The notes below the pieces were generated by a model that was given only the letters and a program-made list of their open reading frames with translations, had not been told where the DNA came from and made no database searches. This document shows, piece after piece, positions 54,470 through 64,000 of a DNA stretch of 64,000 nt. This DNA comes from Spirosoma endbachense (GTDB taxonomy: Bacteria > Bacteroidota > Bacteroidia > Cytophagales > Spirosomataceae). Position numbers and translations under genes: made by a program. The stretch's first letter is position 1, and each line of letters begins with the position of its first letter. Location: positions 8,332,149-8,396,148 of the forward strand of contig NZ_CP045997.1 in assembly GCF_010233585.1 (NCBI RefSeq), written 5' to 3'.

Positions 54470-56082
54470 TCATTGTGGGTTACGATGGTATGCAGGTAAT
54501 TCGTAAACGTAATTTCCAGGCAATGCCCAGACCGCAATCGGTTGAAGCCATCAGCCATCGAATAGGGCTTTAGCACGAGTTTCGGCGTTGTATCCGATAA
54601 AAACCTTAGCTCTATCGGCCCAGCTATCACATGGTCGGTATATGATCTCACCAACACATCGGGATGAAAGTGCAAACGGGCAACATAGAATAGCCTAGTT
54701 TTACAATCGACTTTGTGACCTATAATTCGATCCAAGATACTAAACTTTAGTGATTCTATTTCCCAGTTTCGAACATGCGTTATGCCAAGGCTACGGTAGC
54801 CGTCATGGTGAGCAGCAATTCCCACGTCACTTTCCCTGCGTATTGCTACGTGCGCTCGCCGTCCAACCCGAAACCCGCCCCAAACTTCCGATGAGTTGTA
54901 TGCACTGATTTCTACCGTGTTATGCGCAGCCGTGCTCCGCTCCCATGCCCGACGCGACCCAATCTGATAGGTCGATGTGCCGCTATCTACAATGACAGGT
55001 GTCCCATCTACGTAGAGTACAAACGAGAACGTATCAGCGTGAGCATGACCGGGCTGATGGTCAGGGCCGACAGCTCCGGCGTCCACAAAAAGCTCATAAT
55101 GTGGCCAACGGTACATTCGGTAGCCGCTATCCTGGTCGGTCTGTGAGAAAATTAACATTTCAGCCCGTTTGCTTTTCTTCCGAAATGGCAGATTCTGTGC
55201 CTTTACCAGAATCTGCGCGGAAGTTGGTGCAATACCGAAAGCAGCATCATTAACCATTGGCACATCACCGTTAGAAAACGTAATCGCCTTTAGCCAGTCA
55301 AGCATTTTTGTGCTTATTCCGGCCAAGAATTCAACAAGACTGGCGTCGTTATGCCATGAATTTGCCTGTAAAGCGATCAAGACATCCAGCAGTCGATCGA
55401 GCAATAGCTGATGATACATGGGGCTACGTTCATCATGGGCGCCATCGGCCAGTATTTGTATGGTCAACTCCTGCCGAAGCAGTTTCGAGGCTCGACGAAA
55501 CCAGTGTTCCTGTTGAAAATACAATGCTCCCAGGAGAAGGGCGAAGCCATTTTCGAGTAAGTGATTGCCAGCAAGATGATATTCCAGACGCTTGTTTACT
55601 AAGTCAATCTGAGCAAACAGATGAATCTCTATTTTATTGTCACGAACCTGGTGTCGGCTTAGGAATTGTATCCAGTTTATAATTCGCAATGATGTTGGGT
55701 ATGGTTCCAGGCCATCGCTGAGCGAATCAGTATGGGTAATAAATTCATGAATCAATCGCTGGCCTTCTTCAGTTGTCAGACAGGGGCTGGTTTGATTCAG
55801 GTAATCGAAATAATTGAGATTGTAGGTCCAGAGCTTCCCATTCTGAACATAATTCCAGTCAATGGCAGACGCAAACAGAACCGGCTGATTTAAAAATGTA
55901 AATGTTCTATCTGTATAAGACACTGGTTTATCCGCTTCTGGCACGACCAGAAAATATCCAATTGGAGCCTGTTTCGGTAAGCGAAGTTTCGGTCGTTTTC
56001 GCAGACGATTGACGAGTTGATAGGCAATCTGCCTGACGCGCAAATAGCGAACGGTCCGCCAGATAAGACCAATCTTACTCAT
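54466..56082 (-). CDS. Heparinase II/III-like polysaccharide lyase or deacetylase-associated protein
   Basis: This 538-residue protein has the alginate-lyase-like helical N-terminal toroid (about residues 60-320) and the heparinase II/III-like beta-sandwich. A GHAHADTFSFVLYVDG segment (about 338-355) carries the probable active His, followed by VIVDSGTSTYQIG. No signal peptide is seen, so the protein is cytoplasmic, as in other exopolysaccharide clusters. Its role there is not known; it may trim or modify intermediates. It overlaps the bi-domain oxidoreductase gene by 8 bp and the glycosyltransferase by 4 bp. Confidence 0.85.
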   Translation of the reverse strand: MSKIGLIWRTVRYLRVRQIAYQLVNRLRKRPKLRLPKQAPIGYFLVVPEADKPVSYTDRTFTFLNQPVLFASAIDWNYVQNGKLWTYNLNYFDYLNQTSPCLTTEEGQRLIHEFITHTDSLSDGLEPYPTSLRIINWIQFLSRHQVRDNKIEIHLFAQIDLVNKRLEYHLAGNHLLENGFALLLGALYFQQEHWFRRASKLLRQELTIQILADGAHDERSPMYHQLLLDRLLDVLIALQANSWHNDASLVEFLAGISTKMLDWLKAITFSNGDVPMVNDAAFGIAPTSAQILVKAQNLPFRKKSKRAEMLIFSQTDQDSGYRMYRWPHYELFVDAGAVGPDHQPGHAHADTFSFVLYVDGTPVIVDSGTSTYQIGSRRAWERSTAAHNTVEISAYNSSEVWGGFRVGRRAHVAIRRESDVGIAAHHDGYRSLGITHVRNWEIESLKFSILDRIIGHKVDCKTRLFYVARLHFHPDVLVRSYTDHVIAGPIELRFLSDTTPKLVLKPYSMADGFNRLRSGHCLEITFTNYLHTIVTHNE

Positions 56083-58252
56083 GTTCCTGAAAAAGCTCGA
56101 TACGACTTACGTCTATCCACCCCTTTTCGCGCAGGCTTTGCAACGCAGCCAGGGTCGTTTGGGTTGTATTAATTAGCTCATCAAATGGAATAAGCTGCTC
56201 TCCTGTGGGGTTAACTTTCCCGTTTCGGAGCTGTCGAACTAATCGTGACATCTGCTCAACATGACCTTTATCCTGCCGCCCAGACATACTCGAAAAACCC
56301 ATAAATCCGTAGCCTGTCAGTTTGCGAAAGTTGTCGAGTACAAGGGTCCGTTCCTGCGAATAAACCTCTATACGCTCCTTTGCATAGGCTTTGCTGCCAT
56401 TGGCAAAATAATTGATAACCCCTGTTGACCCGTTTTCATAGCGTAACAGTAGCGAGGCCGAATCACTGGTTTCGGAAGGCTGCTTCCCCATTGCATTCAT
56501 ACATACACTGATTACTCGGCTACTTGTCAGGAAGGTAATCAAATCAACAAAATGACAGGCCTCTCCCAAAATTCGACCACCACCCACAGCCCGATCATGC
56601 ACCCATGAATTCGCGGGAATTGCCCCGGCATTCATCGTGGCAATAACATTCATCGGGATTTGGCCCGACAGGTCCCCACCCAGCAACGATTTCATCTTCT
56701 GGGAATAGAGTGAAAATCGTCGATTGAAACCAACCATAACCAAGCGCCCTGCCTGTTGCTGAGCTTCCATGATCTGTGCTACCTCGTCGTTGTGAATCGC
56801 CAGTGGTTTTTCAACAAATACGTGTTTGCCAGCCCGCAAAGCCTGGACCGTCATACGGGCATGGCTATTGTGCCGGGTCGTGATTACACAGAGGTCAATG
56901 TCAGGATCATTAAGTAGTTGTCCATAGTCCGATGTACTTTCACTGACACCATATTTTCTGGCTAGTAACGTAGCACTTAGTCCACTGGCGCTAGCAATCG
57001 CTTTGATATTCGCACCAGCCGCCTTTAGCGCTGGCAGCAGGGTTGCAGCGGTGAAATTTCCGGCGCCGATAATGCCGACTGTACCCGCATTCGGCTCGTA
57101 TTTAGCTTCATAAAGCTTTACTGTCGAGGTCTGGCTAACCGATTCGGGATAGCACATTAACGATGCGATGCCTGGCCGATTTTTCTGCCCAATCGTACTA
57201 TAGATTTTATAGTAATCAGCAAAGGGAACAACCTCGGCAATAAGCTGTTTTACAGGCAGCTGACCACTGGCGATCAATTGTAGAATTGTCTGAAAATTGC
57301 GATTCTCCGTCCACCGGACAAAGGGTAAGGGATAGTCATGGCCCTGTTGTTCATATTCCTCATCGTAGCGGCCAGGACCGTAGGAACAGGATACCTGAAA
57401 CGCCAACTCCTTCTCATAAAACTCAGCACGATTCAGGTTTAGCCCTACCACACCGACTACTATAATGCGGCCCCGTTTACGGCTCATGCGGGCCGCCTGC
57501 GATACGAGTTCATCCGTTCTGGCAGAAGCCGTGATCAGCACCCCATCGGCACCAATGTTGTTTGTGAGCGACAACACAGCTTTCACCGGATCGGTATCTC
57601 TGGCCGGGTTCAGCGCTATAATACCCCGTTGCCTGGCCAGTTCAAGTTTGGTTTCGTCTACGTCCAGACCAATAACGCGGCAGCCATTTAGTCGCAGCAA
57701 TTCGGCGGTGAGCAGCCCAATGAGCCCTAAACCAACAACGACTATTGTTTCGCCTAAGGTGGGAAGTAATAGCCGGATACCCTGCAAGCCAATAGCGCCA
57801 ATCACGGTAAACACCGCTTCATCATCGCTCACCCCATCGGGAACGTGGGCAACCAGATTGCGCGGTACACAAACAAGCTCGGCATGAGGACCATTCGATG
57901 CCACCCGATCACCAATGTGCAGATCCGTAATGCCCTCCCCCACACCCAATACGGTTCCAACGTTGCAGTAACCAAGTGGCAGCGGTTGGTCGAGCTTACG
58001 AAATACGGCCTCAAGGGTAGGCCGCAAGCCATCGCTCTGGATTTTCTCCAACACCTGTTTCACCTTATCGGGTTGTTGCCGGGCTTTGGCAATCAGGTTG
58101 GCCTTCCCAAATTCAACGAGCATTCGCTCCGTACCTAGCGAGACTAATGATCGATGTGTTTGAATCAACACTTGCCCTCGACGTACCTGGGGGGCAGGGA
58201 CCTCTTCGAGCAGTGTTTCGCCCGTTTTAAGATTCTGAATAAGTTGTTTCAT
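56075..58252 (-). CDS. Bi-domain oxidoreductase (medium-chain dehydrogenase plus Gfo/Idh/MocA)
   Basis: This 725-residue fusion has an N-terminal zinc-type alcohol dehydrogenase-like half with a GLGLIG nucleotide site (174-179). A C-terminal Gfo/Idh/MocA half has a GIIGAG site (393-398) and a VEKPLA motif. The usual structural-zinc cysteine cluster is not seen in the first half. Such fusions occur in exopolysaccharide clusters next to heparinase II/III-like genes, as here. The likely substrate is a sugar nucleotide or a lipid-linked sugar. No sequence evidence shows which half acts first. Confidence 0.88.
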   Translation of the reverse strand: MKQLIQNLKTGETLLEEVPAPQVRRGQVLIQTHRSLVSLGTERMLVEFGKANLIAKARQQPDKVKQVLEKIQSDGLRPTLEAVFRKLDQPLPLGYCNVGTVLGVGEGITDLHIGDRVASNGPHAELVCVPRNLVAHVPDGVSDDEAVFTVIGAIGLQGIRLLLPTLGETIVVVGLGLIGLLTAELLRLNGCRVIGLDVDETKLELARQRGIIALNPARDTDPVKAVLSLTNNIGADGVLITASARTDELVSQAARMSRKRGRIIVVGVVGLNLNRAEFYEKELAFQVSCSYGPGRYDEEYEQQGHDYPLPFVRWTENRNFQTILQLIASGQLPVKQLIAEVVPFADYYKIYSTIGQKNRPGIASLMCYPESVSQTSTVKLYEAKYEPNAGTVGIIGAGNFTAATLLPALKAAGANIKAIASASGLSATLLARKYGVSESTSDYGQLLNDPDIDLCVITTRHNSHARMTVQALRAGKHVFVEKPLAIHNDEVAQIMEAQQQAGRLVMVGFNRRFSLYSQKMKSLLGGDLSGQIPMNVIATMNAGAIPANSWVHDRAVGGGRILGEACHFVDLITFLTSSRVISVCMNAMGKQPSETSDSASLLLRYENGSTGVINYFANGSKAYAKERIEVYSQERTLVLDNFRKLTGYGFMGFSSMSGRQDKGHVEQMSRLVRQLRNGKVNPTGEQLIPFDELINTTQTTLAALQSLREKGWIDVSRIELFQEHE

Positions 58253-58330
58253 GACGGTGGGAATAAATAGCGAACAGAGACCTTCACAAAGTGCCCTGAG
58301 TCAATTCTAACTAACCAGCCTCTGCTACTT

Positions 58331-59425
58331 TTATGTTTCCATCAGTTTTGTAACAATTCGGCCAGCCGCTTGCCCGTCCCACAAAGGTGGGATGACGCCC
58401 TGTTTAGTTCGGCCGTTAAGCACATCCAGTACTTTTTCGCGCACGGTTTGCGCATTCAGATCAGCTACTAATTGATTGGTCCCCAGTTCGACGGTTACGG
58501 GCCGCTCGGTTGAATCACGGAACGTCAGACAGGGCACTCTTAGATAAGTTGTTTCTTCCTGAATGCCTCCCGAATCGGTGATCACAATAGCCGCATGTTC
58601 CATCAGGTTCAGAAATTCCAGGTACCCTTGTGGCTCCAGCAACTGAACATTCGGGATGGCCATTAGCTGGCCAATCAGTCCACACTCCGTCAGGCTAGAA
58701 CGCGTACGCGGATGCATGGGGAATAACACCGTTTTGTACTGGGCAGTACTGGCCACTATCTCGATAATACGTAGTAGTCCTTTTTCGGCATCGACATTGG
58801 CCGGGCGATGCATCGTTATCAGTACGTAACTCTGGGGGCTCAGCCCCAGGCTTTCTATGCTGGTTAGCTCATTGGCTTTCGCGCGATAATGCACCAGTGA
58901 ATCGATCATGACGTTACCCACGAACTGAATTCTTTCGTCAGTTACCCCTTCGCGCTTCAGATTATCGACACCCGCCTGTTCCGTCACAAACAGCGTATCA
59001 GCAATCGAGTCAGTCAGGATTCGGTTGATTTCTTCGGGCATTCGGCGGTCGCCGGATCGTAAGCCAGCCTCCACGTGAGCAATTCGAACGCCCATTCTTA
59101 CGGCTACCAGGGCACAGGCAATCGTACTCGTCACATCTCCAACAACCAGCACCCAATCTGGCTGCTCAACAAGCATAACCTCCTCGAACTTCAGCATGAT
59201 TTCGGCGGTCTGCTGCGTATGCGTCCCTGTTGCAACGCCCAGGTAATAATCAGGCTGAGGCAGATTGAGCTGATTGAAGAAGATATCACTCATACGCGCA
59301 TCGTAGTGCTGGCCTGTATGAATAATTTTCGACTCAATAGCCGGATGATGCTGAAAAGCGCGATGTAAGGGAGCAACCTTCATAAAATTCGGGCGCGCTC
59401 CAACAATACTAAGAATTTTTTTCAT
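58331..59425 (-). CDS. wecB: UDP-N-acetylglucosamine 2-epimerase
   Basis: I chose ATG 59425 because it gives MKKILSIVGARPNFMKVAP, the standard N-terminus, and 364 residues; the frame runs 16 codons further upstream. Motifs include HTGQHYD, GLRSGDRRMPEEINR and the DSGGIQEE donor site near the C-terminus. It converts UDP-GlcNAc to UDP-ManNAc for the polysaccharide. It overlaps the Gfo/Idh/MocA gene by 17 bp and lies 78 bp before the bi-domain gene. Confidence 0.93.
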   Translation of the reverse strand: MKKILSIVGARPNFMKVAPLHRAFQHHPAIESKIIHTGQHYDARMSDIFFNQLNLPQPDYYLGVATGTHTQQTAEIMLKFEEVMLVEQPDWVLVVGDVTSTIACALVAVRMGVRIAHVEAGLRSGDRRMPEEINRILTDSIADTLFVTEQAGVDNLKREGVTDERIQFVGNVMIDSLVHYRAKANELTSIESLGLSPQSYVLITMHRPANVDAEKGLLRIIEIVASTAQYKTVLFPMHPRTRSSLTECGLIGQLMAIPNVQLLEPQGYLEFLNLMEHAAIVITDSGGIQEETTYLRVPCLTFRDSTERPVTVELGTNQLVADLNAQTVREKVLDVLNGRTKQGVIPPLWDGQAAGRIVTKLMET

Positions 59426-60599
59426 GGGTAAACGGTGGGTATAATAGGCTAGCCGACTGTAGGTCAGCCTCAAAGCCTGCTAGTTCCTGATGCGTATTAA
59501 ACCGTAAGCCTGTTTGCCGTTTCAATACCATATCCCGGATAAACAGCATTAATAAGGTGGACAACTCTACTTCCAACCAGTTGCGATTATTTTCCAGAAA
59601 AGGCTGCATAACTGCCCGTTGGTGACCAACATCTTTGGGCCAGAATCGCCAGACTTTCTTTACGGCCCCCTGCCAGATTGTTAACCGACGAAAGTCATCG
59701 ATATGGGCGATGATGTCGTTATATTGAATATTGATGAATTCGCTAATCCCTTCAAACGGCTCAGACCGCGACGTTAACAGGATCGAAACGATGTCATAAC
59801 GATCGGTCGTAAACGTTACAGTCAAATCGTCGTCCGGCTCATTCGGATTGGCATAAGCGATCTGAATGTCAATCCAGTCAGGTATGCTTCGCCAGAAAAA
59901 TAAATGAATGGTCAGGTCAATCCAGTGACCCAGATTGCCACAGATCCGAGTGCCTTCTTCAGCATTTCTATACCAGTGTTCGGACGGGATCTGATGCCCG
60001 TTAATGACATAGCTGATGCTAAAACCAGCTGCTTCTGAAGAAGAATCCACACGTTTTCGGAGCAATTGGATTGCTTTTGAGTAAGGTCGATTATAGCCTG
60101 CAAACACCTGACCCGATGATTGCCGCACCGCCTGACAAAGCCTCACCAGTTGTTGTCGGGTCACCGAAACAGGTTTTTCGACATAAACGATTTTGTTTCG
60201 GGTCAATCCTTCTACAGCATAGGCCGTATGCGATGCATGGTTCGACACCACATACAAAACCGCCAGATCCGGATTATTCAGTAAGGCATCCGGCGTAGTT
60301 GTTACTTCCCGAAAACCATAGTACCGGCTCAGCGATCGGGCCTGTTGTCCATCCGTATCAAATGCGCTCAGAAACGCAGTGCCGATTTGTTTTTTCAGAT
60401 AATAACACACACAACTAAAGGCAAACTGGCCGCATCCAATGACCGAAATAGCCGGTTTCCGGCGAATAAAAACCAAAGGTCGTAACCAGGGAGGGCGAGT
60501 TCGGGCTATTGCTTTATTGATAGCCCGTGACCAACCGTAAATTCCGGCAAAACGCAGTAATTTCTTAAATTCTCCGCTGGGTCCTAGCGGTTTATTCAT
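59409..60599 (-). CDS. Gfo/Idh/MocA-family oxidoreductase
   Basis: This 396-residue protein has about 45 N-terminal residues before a Rossmann fold (GCGQFA, 55-60) and the EKP motif (141-143) with its catalytic Lys, then the family C-terminal domain with a CGNLGHWIDLTIH helix. It probably oxidises or reduces a sugar nucleotide used in the polysaccharide, for example as an UDP-ManNAc or related dehydrogenase. It overlaps the upstream glycosyltransferase by 4 bp. The N-terminal extension is unusual and may help recognise a partner. Confidence 0.85.
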   Translation of the reverse strand: MNKPLGPSGEFKKLLRFAGIYGWSRAINKAIARTRPPWLRPLVFIRRKPAISVIGCGQFAFSCVCYYLKKQIGTAFLSAFDTDGQQARSLSRYYGFREVTTTPDALLNNPDLAVLYVVSNHASHTAYAVEGLTRNKIVYVEKPVSVTRQQLVRLCQAVRQSSGQVFAGYNRPYSKAIQLLRKRVDSSSEAAGFSISYVINGHQIPSEHWYRNAEEGTRICGNLGHWIDLTIHLFFWRSIPDWIDIQIAYANPNEPDDDLTVTFTTDRYDIVSILLTSRSEPFEGISEFINIQYNDIIAHIDDFRRLTIWQGAVKKVWRFWPKDVGHQRAVMQPFLENNRNWLEVELSTLLMLFIRDMVLKRQTGLRFNTHQELAGFEADLQSASLLYPPFTHEKNS

Positions 60600-61708
60600 C
60601 TGGCTACCTCCTCATAAAACCTCTCCCACTTCGCCACATTTGCATAAATATCAAACCTTCTATGCGCCAATTCTGTCGCCTGTTTACGATAAAAGTGGTA
60701 TGTTTCTGAAGGCATTTGTATGTAGTATTCGATCACCTGCCGTAGCTCATTGGGTGTATTGGCAACCCAACTACCCGCCTGTTCGCTTTCGAGCAATTGC
60801 CAGGGCGTTCCTGTCGAGGCAACAACGGGTGTACCCTGTGCTAACGACTCGATCACGACATTCCCGAAGTTTTCGGCATGCGACGGCAGGATGGTTATCC
60901 GCGCATCAGCATACAATTGCTCTTTTTCAGTACCCCAAACCGGCCCAACAAAGTTTATCTTTTCCGCTAGATTCACGCTTTTGGCGAGTGTTTTTAAATG
61001 CTGGAGATAGCCATCTGAATCAGGTCCTGCAATCGTCAAAACAAAGTCGCTCCTCCGAAAAATAACTGATTCGCTCAGTGCTTTAATCAGGTGATCAATG
61101 GCCTTAATTGGATGTAAGCGTCCGATAAAAAGCAGGTAGTTTCGCGCCTTCCGTTCAACTACTGGCGGCATTTCCATCATATTCTCAATTTCACTTATGG
61201 CCGCATTCGGACCAAAGTGCTTTCGAATGTGATCCGTTTCGGCTAAAGAAGTCGAATGAAACACAATTCCTTTACTTATGCTCCGAAACAAACGAAGCAG
61301 GAGTCGCTTCAATCTTGGTCGATAACTTAGCGCACTAGGGCTTAACTCTCCGTGTGGTGCCCAAATGATGCGTTTACCCAATAGTTGCGCAGCCATTACC
61401 AGAAGCACCGAACTAGGGTAGAATAAGCTGTTGATATGGGCTACATCGGCCTTGCGGATAGCGCCAATTGCATACCAGATGTGTTTGAAAGGGAGATAGA
61501 AATGAGGGTTTTTTGTATAGATTACCTGCCCACAATCCATCTCCAGCCAACGGTCAATAGGAACTGTCGGTGGTAGATCCTGTGAAGTAGCCACCACTGT
61601 TACCTGTCGCCCGGCTTGCCTCATCGCTTTGGCCTGCCAGTAAATACCATTACTTGGACCGCCCATTTGGGATGGATAAAACCAGTCTGCCGACATCATG
61701 ATATGCAT
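60596..61708 (-). CDS. GT4-family glycosyltransferase
   Basis: From ATG 61708 the protein has 370 residues with a normal GT4 beginning MHIMMSADWFYPSQMGG and an AGGA-like site upstream; the frame extends 11 codons further, overlapping the preceding gene. The acceptor half has the PSNGIYWQAKAM loop. The donor half has LLFIGRLHPIKAID and the ExxFGxxxxE-type site ENFGNVVIE. It adds a sugar to the repeat unit. It has little similarity to the next upstream transferase beyond the fold. Confidence 0.88.
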   Translation of the reverse strand: MHIMMSADWFYPSQMGGPSNGIYWQAKAMRQAGRQVTVVATSQDLPPTVPIDRWLEMDCGQVIYTKNPHFYLPFKHIWYAIGAIRKADVAHINSLFYPSSVLLVMAAQLLGKRIIWAPHGELSPSALSYRPRLKRLLLRLFRSISKGIVFHSTSLAETDHIRKHFGPNAAISEIENMMEMPPVVERKARNYLLFIGRLHPIKAIDHLIKALSESVIFRRSDFVLTIAGPDSDGYLQHLKTLAKSVNLAEKINFVGPVWGTEKEQLYADARITILPSHAENFGNVVIESLAQGTPVVASTGTPWQLLESEQAGSWVANTPNELRQVIEYYIQMPSETYHFYRKQATELAHRRFDIYANVAKWERFYEEVAR

Positions 61709-61721
61709 ACCAGATTTCCTG

Positions 61722-62723
61722 TTAAGTTGGTTTACACCCAATTTTCTGATAAATAGGTAAATAGCGGGCAGCTACAACGTCAACTGTATAATTCGCAGCA
61801 TTTCGCAACCCTTCTTCAATTAATGCCTGCCGATAATCGTCGTCGTCGATTACTCGCTGGATACCCTTTTGAATCGCTGTAACATCAGTCGGATCAACGA
61901 GCAGAGCTGCGTTGGCGGCTACCTCTCGCATGGGTGATCGATCCGATGTAACAACCGCCCGACCCACCGCATTGGCCTCCAGAATAGGCATCCCAAACCC
62001 TTCATAAGTCGAGACAAAAAGTACGATATCGCACCTGACGTACATCTGTAGAATCTCCGCCTGGCTTAAGTTCGTGTGATTTTCATACGCTATTTGACGA
62101 GCAATCAACTCATCAGTAACAGATTCTGACAAGGGACCTATAATAATTAGTTTACAGGCTATCCCATCCAGGGCAGCCGTTAAGCGGAGCAGATTCTTGT
62201 GAGAAGCAGTACCAATCTGCAGAAGTGTTGGCTTCTCTTTATTGAATGAACCTGGGTGATATGTAAATGCAGGCTGATAAGCGTTTGATACAACGATAGC
62301 TTTTTCTGCAATTCGACCTAAGTAATGAATCAGTTCCTGTCGGCTTTTCTCAGAAACGACCGTTACGGCAGCAGCCCGGCGCACTGGGAGGTAAAACCAA
62401 AAACACCAAAAGAACGCATACTGTAAAGGAGCATTCCTATGTTTTTCCAGCGTGATGCAATCATGAATGGTCAGTATTGTTCGGGAAGATGATAGGACCA
62501 GAACCGTATAATGGACATCCCCGGTAATGTGTACAATGCTGTTGAATCGTTGCCGGATCACAAACCGAAGGTTCTTCCAAACAGATCGAATTCCCTGACT
62601 AATGTGTGGTAATCGCACGTGGTTTACGGGCAACGACTTGCCCACCTCCTGCTGAATAACACCGAATAGGGTTTCGATGCTATGACCAGTACCGGAGCTC
62701 CGAAATAGGTAGGTAATGGTCAT
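61722..62723 (-). CDS. GT4-family glycosyltransferase
   Basis: From ATG 62723 the protein has 333 residues and its start overlaps the polymerase stop by 4 bp (ATGA). The open frame extends 30 codons upstream into the polymerase gene, which I reject. The donor site is clear: LLQIGTASHKNLLRL and EGFGMPILE, with NAVGRAVVTSD. It belongs to the GT4 group of retaining transferases. The donor is unknown. Confidence 0.88.
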   Translation of the reverse strand: MTITYLFRSSGTGHSIETLFGVIQQEVGKSLPVNHVRLPHISQGIRSVWKNLRFVIRQRFNSIVHITGDVHYTVLVLSSSRTILTIHDCITLEKHRNAPLQYAFFWCFWFYLPVRRAAAVTVVSEKSRQELIHYLGRIAEKAIVVSNAYQPAFTYHPGSFNKEKPTLLQIGTASHKNLLRLTAALDGIACKLIIIGPLSESVTDELIARQIAYENHTNLSQAEILQMYVRCDIVLFVSTYEGFGMPILEANAVGRAVVTSDRSPMREVAANAALLVDPTDVTAIQKGIQRVIDDDDYRQALIEEGLRNAANYTVDVVAARYLPIYQKIGCKPT

Positions 62724-64000
62724 CCGATAATTTCGTAAGGAATAGTGTAAACTACGTCTTTGTTGCGCTGAACTGATGCTCTTCTTTTGAGAATAATTAC
62801 GAATAAATAGCAACTAATAAGCGCTCGAATAGTCGACAGGAATATTATCATGTCAACTTCAATCATCATTAGTGCCAATGAAAACGATACGCAAGCCACA
62901 ATCAATGAAAACAAAGAATTTCTTACACTATTTAGTAAAGCATACACAAGCGAGAATAACAAAAAAATAAAGACTGGATATACAAAAAAACCAGCCCAAC
63001 CAAAGTCAATAAACGCTTCCAGATAAAGTGTTTCACTAATATCTGTAATATCCAATGAATAGGCATTTGAATAAAGTGCTTCCTTAGCCAGTATCATTTT
63101 CTTATCCACCAAAAAATTACTTGGCGTCGCAAATAGAATGCTATTAAGAAGCTCCTGCCCCATCAACGGGGCGCTGTTTGTTGTCCTGAATAAATTTACA
63201 AATTGGGCAAGAGCAAGCGAGCTATAAGCCGCACGAGCGGCAACATTCATATTTCTAATCTGATTATACTTCTCATTATCAGCACTTTCTAGGCCAGAAA
63301 TTACATCAACCATGCTCATCCGCTGAGCTTGTTCAAAGCTATAAACTACACGCATCTTATGATATAAATCGGCAATCTTAACCGCCGTATAACAGCATAT
63401 AAGAATTGGAATTATATTCTTCAATAAGAATCGTTTATCTAATGATTTATCAAAGAAAATTCCAGTTAACGTTAATAAAAAGAAGAAGATAACACTACGT
63501 CTGCCAAAGAGGAAAAACCAGGCTAATTCGTTTAATAAAAAAATGAGGCACAGTAGTACACCTAATTTCTGTCCAGCATAAAAATTTTCACGCAAATAAT
63601 ATGCCAGCACGACAGGCAACACAGGAACCACTGGCGAAATTAGAGCTAATAATGGATGCGTCGGTTCTCCTTCATCAGCTAAACTTTTTCCGCCATATAC
63701 TATTATCCCAGTATTCAACAAATAAATCTGGCAAATAAGAATAGCTACGACAAATGCATATATAATTTTTTTATGTTCCTTCAGACAATACCGAAAATCC
63801 TGATTAATGAGCGTTATCGTTTTTTGTAATTGGGGGCGATTGCCGATCAGCAGAAACGCAATAGCAAATGCATTTGTATAAGCCTGCGCAAGAGCAATAT
63901 CGGCTGTTGTAGCGTGAGCATAGTCAATCGTGATTTCCCATATATCAGAAGATACCAGTGAGGTCGAGGCAAAACTGAGCAACATTCCCAGTGAACTTCC
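62720..64000 (-). CDS. Polysaccharide polymerase or O-antigen ligase-like membrane protein (5' partial)
   Basis: The minus-strand frame is open to the window end, and the first ATG inside is at 63985; codons before it have no stop, so the start is outside. The visible 421 residues have about 8-9 hydrophobic helices and a long loop (about 200-300) between the two halves, with aromatic and polar residues. This layout fits Wzy-type polymerases, which join repeat units in the periplasm. No strong sequence motif is expected for this group. It is the first gene of the part of the operon that is visible. Confidence 0.7.
   Translation of the reverse strand, partial: GSSLGMLLSFASTSLVSSDIWEITIDYAHATTADIALAQAYTNAFAIAFLLIGNRPQLQKTITLINQDFRYCLKEHKKIIYAFVVAILICQIYLLNTGIIVYGGKSLADEGEPTHPLLALISPVVPVLPVVLAYYLRENFYAGQKLGVLLCLIFLLNELAWFFLFGRRSVIFFFLLTLTGIFFDKSLDKRFLLKNIIPILICCYTAVKIADLYHKMRVVYSFEQAQRMSMVDVISGLESADNEKYNQIRNMNVAARAAYSSLALAQFVNLFRTTNSAPLMGQELLNSILFATPSNFLVDKKMILAKEALYSNAYSLDITDISETLYLEAFIDFGWAGFFVYPVFIFLLFSLVYALLNSVRNSLFSLIVACVSFSLALMMIEVDMIIFLSTIRALISCYLFVIILKRRASVQRNKDVVYTIPYEIIG

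Noticed and set aside
1..64000. CRISPR array, tRNA, rRNA or prophage
   Set aside because: No regularly spaced short repeats, cloverleaf-like sequences, or integrase, transposase or phage structural genes were seen.

Overview
The window looks like chromosome from a Bacteroidota bacterium of the Cytophagales, most like a Spirosoma-type soil or plant organism. Evidence in the sequence: two SusC/SusD pairs, a FecI-like ECF sigma factor with FecR and an STN-bearing SusC, a C-terminal type IX secretion (T9SS) sorting domain, a DUF5606-type protein, about 50% GC, and few Shine-Dalgarno-like sites. The genus is inference; no rRNA gene or other phylogenetic marker is present. I see no tRNA, rRNA, CRISPR array, insertion sequence or phage gene.

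Layout. 1-1677: the 3' part of a secreted repeat protein with two sets of near-identical tandem repeats and a T9SS tail. 1744-3031: an aspartyl/asparaginyl hydroxylase-like protein and a small HExxH protein. 3103-5689 (minus): a class 3 lipase and a haem-binding lipoprotein. 5690-6792: 1.1 kb without a convincing gene. 6793-21997 (plus): a polysaccharide utilization locus with ECF sigma factor, FecR, STN-SusC, SusD, two tandem GH92 alpha-mannosidase-like enzymes, an LctP-family permease and a secreted hydrolase-like protein. 22294-24316: a lipoprotein with a xylose-isomerase-like barrel, an orphan AT-rich gene and a small secreted protein.

24671-41876 (minus) is one long co-directional sugar locus. 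In transcription order it has SusC, SusD, a cytochrome c-fused dehydrogenase-like protein, a DUF1080 protein, a DUF4432 epimerase-like protein, a phosphomannose-isomerase-like cupin, a sugar isomerase/epimerase, a Gfo/Idh/MocA oxidoreductase, and a ribose-type ABC importer (ATPase, permease, binding protein). A GntR regulator with a sugar-binding-like C-terminal domain is transcribed divergently at 42535. This combination suggests uptake and oxidation of an unusual sugar or glycoside through a keto-sugar route and is the best candidate for an undescribed pathway here.

43752-51219 holds regulators and housekeeping genes: a lone LytTR protein, an Rrf2 regulator, transketolase, pyruvate kinase, a DUF5606-type protein, EngB and a secreted thioredoxin. 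51325-64000 (minus) is an exopolysaccharide or O-antigen operon with mostly 4-17 bp gene overlaps. It encodes a membrane polymerase cut by the window end, two GT4 glycosyltransferases, a Gfo/Idh/MocA enzyme, UDP-GlcNAc 2-epimerase, a bi-domain oxidoreductase, a heparinase II/III-like protein, a WbuB-like glycosyltransferase, a sugar-nucleotide epimerase/reductase and a WecA/WbpL-like initiating transferase. Long perfect palindromes recur at gene ends across the window. Some are plain terminators; others may belong to genome-wide repeat families.
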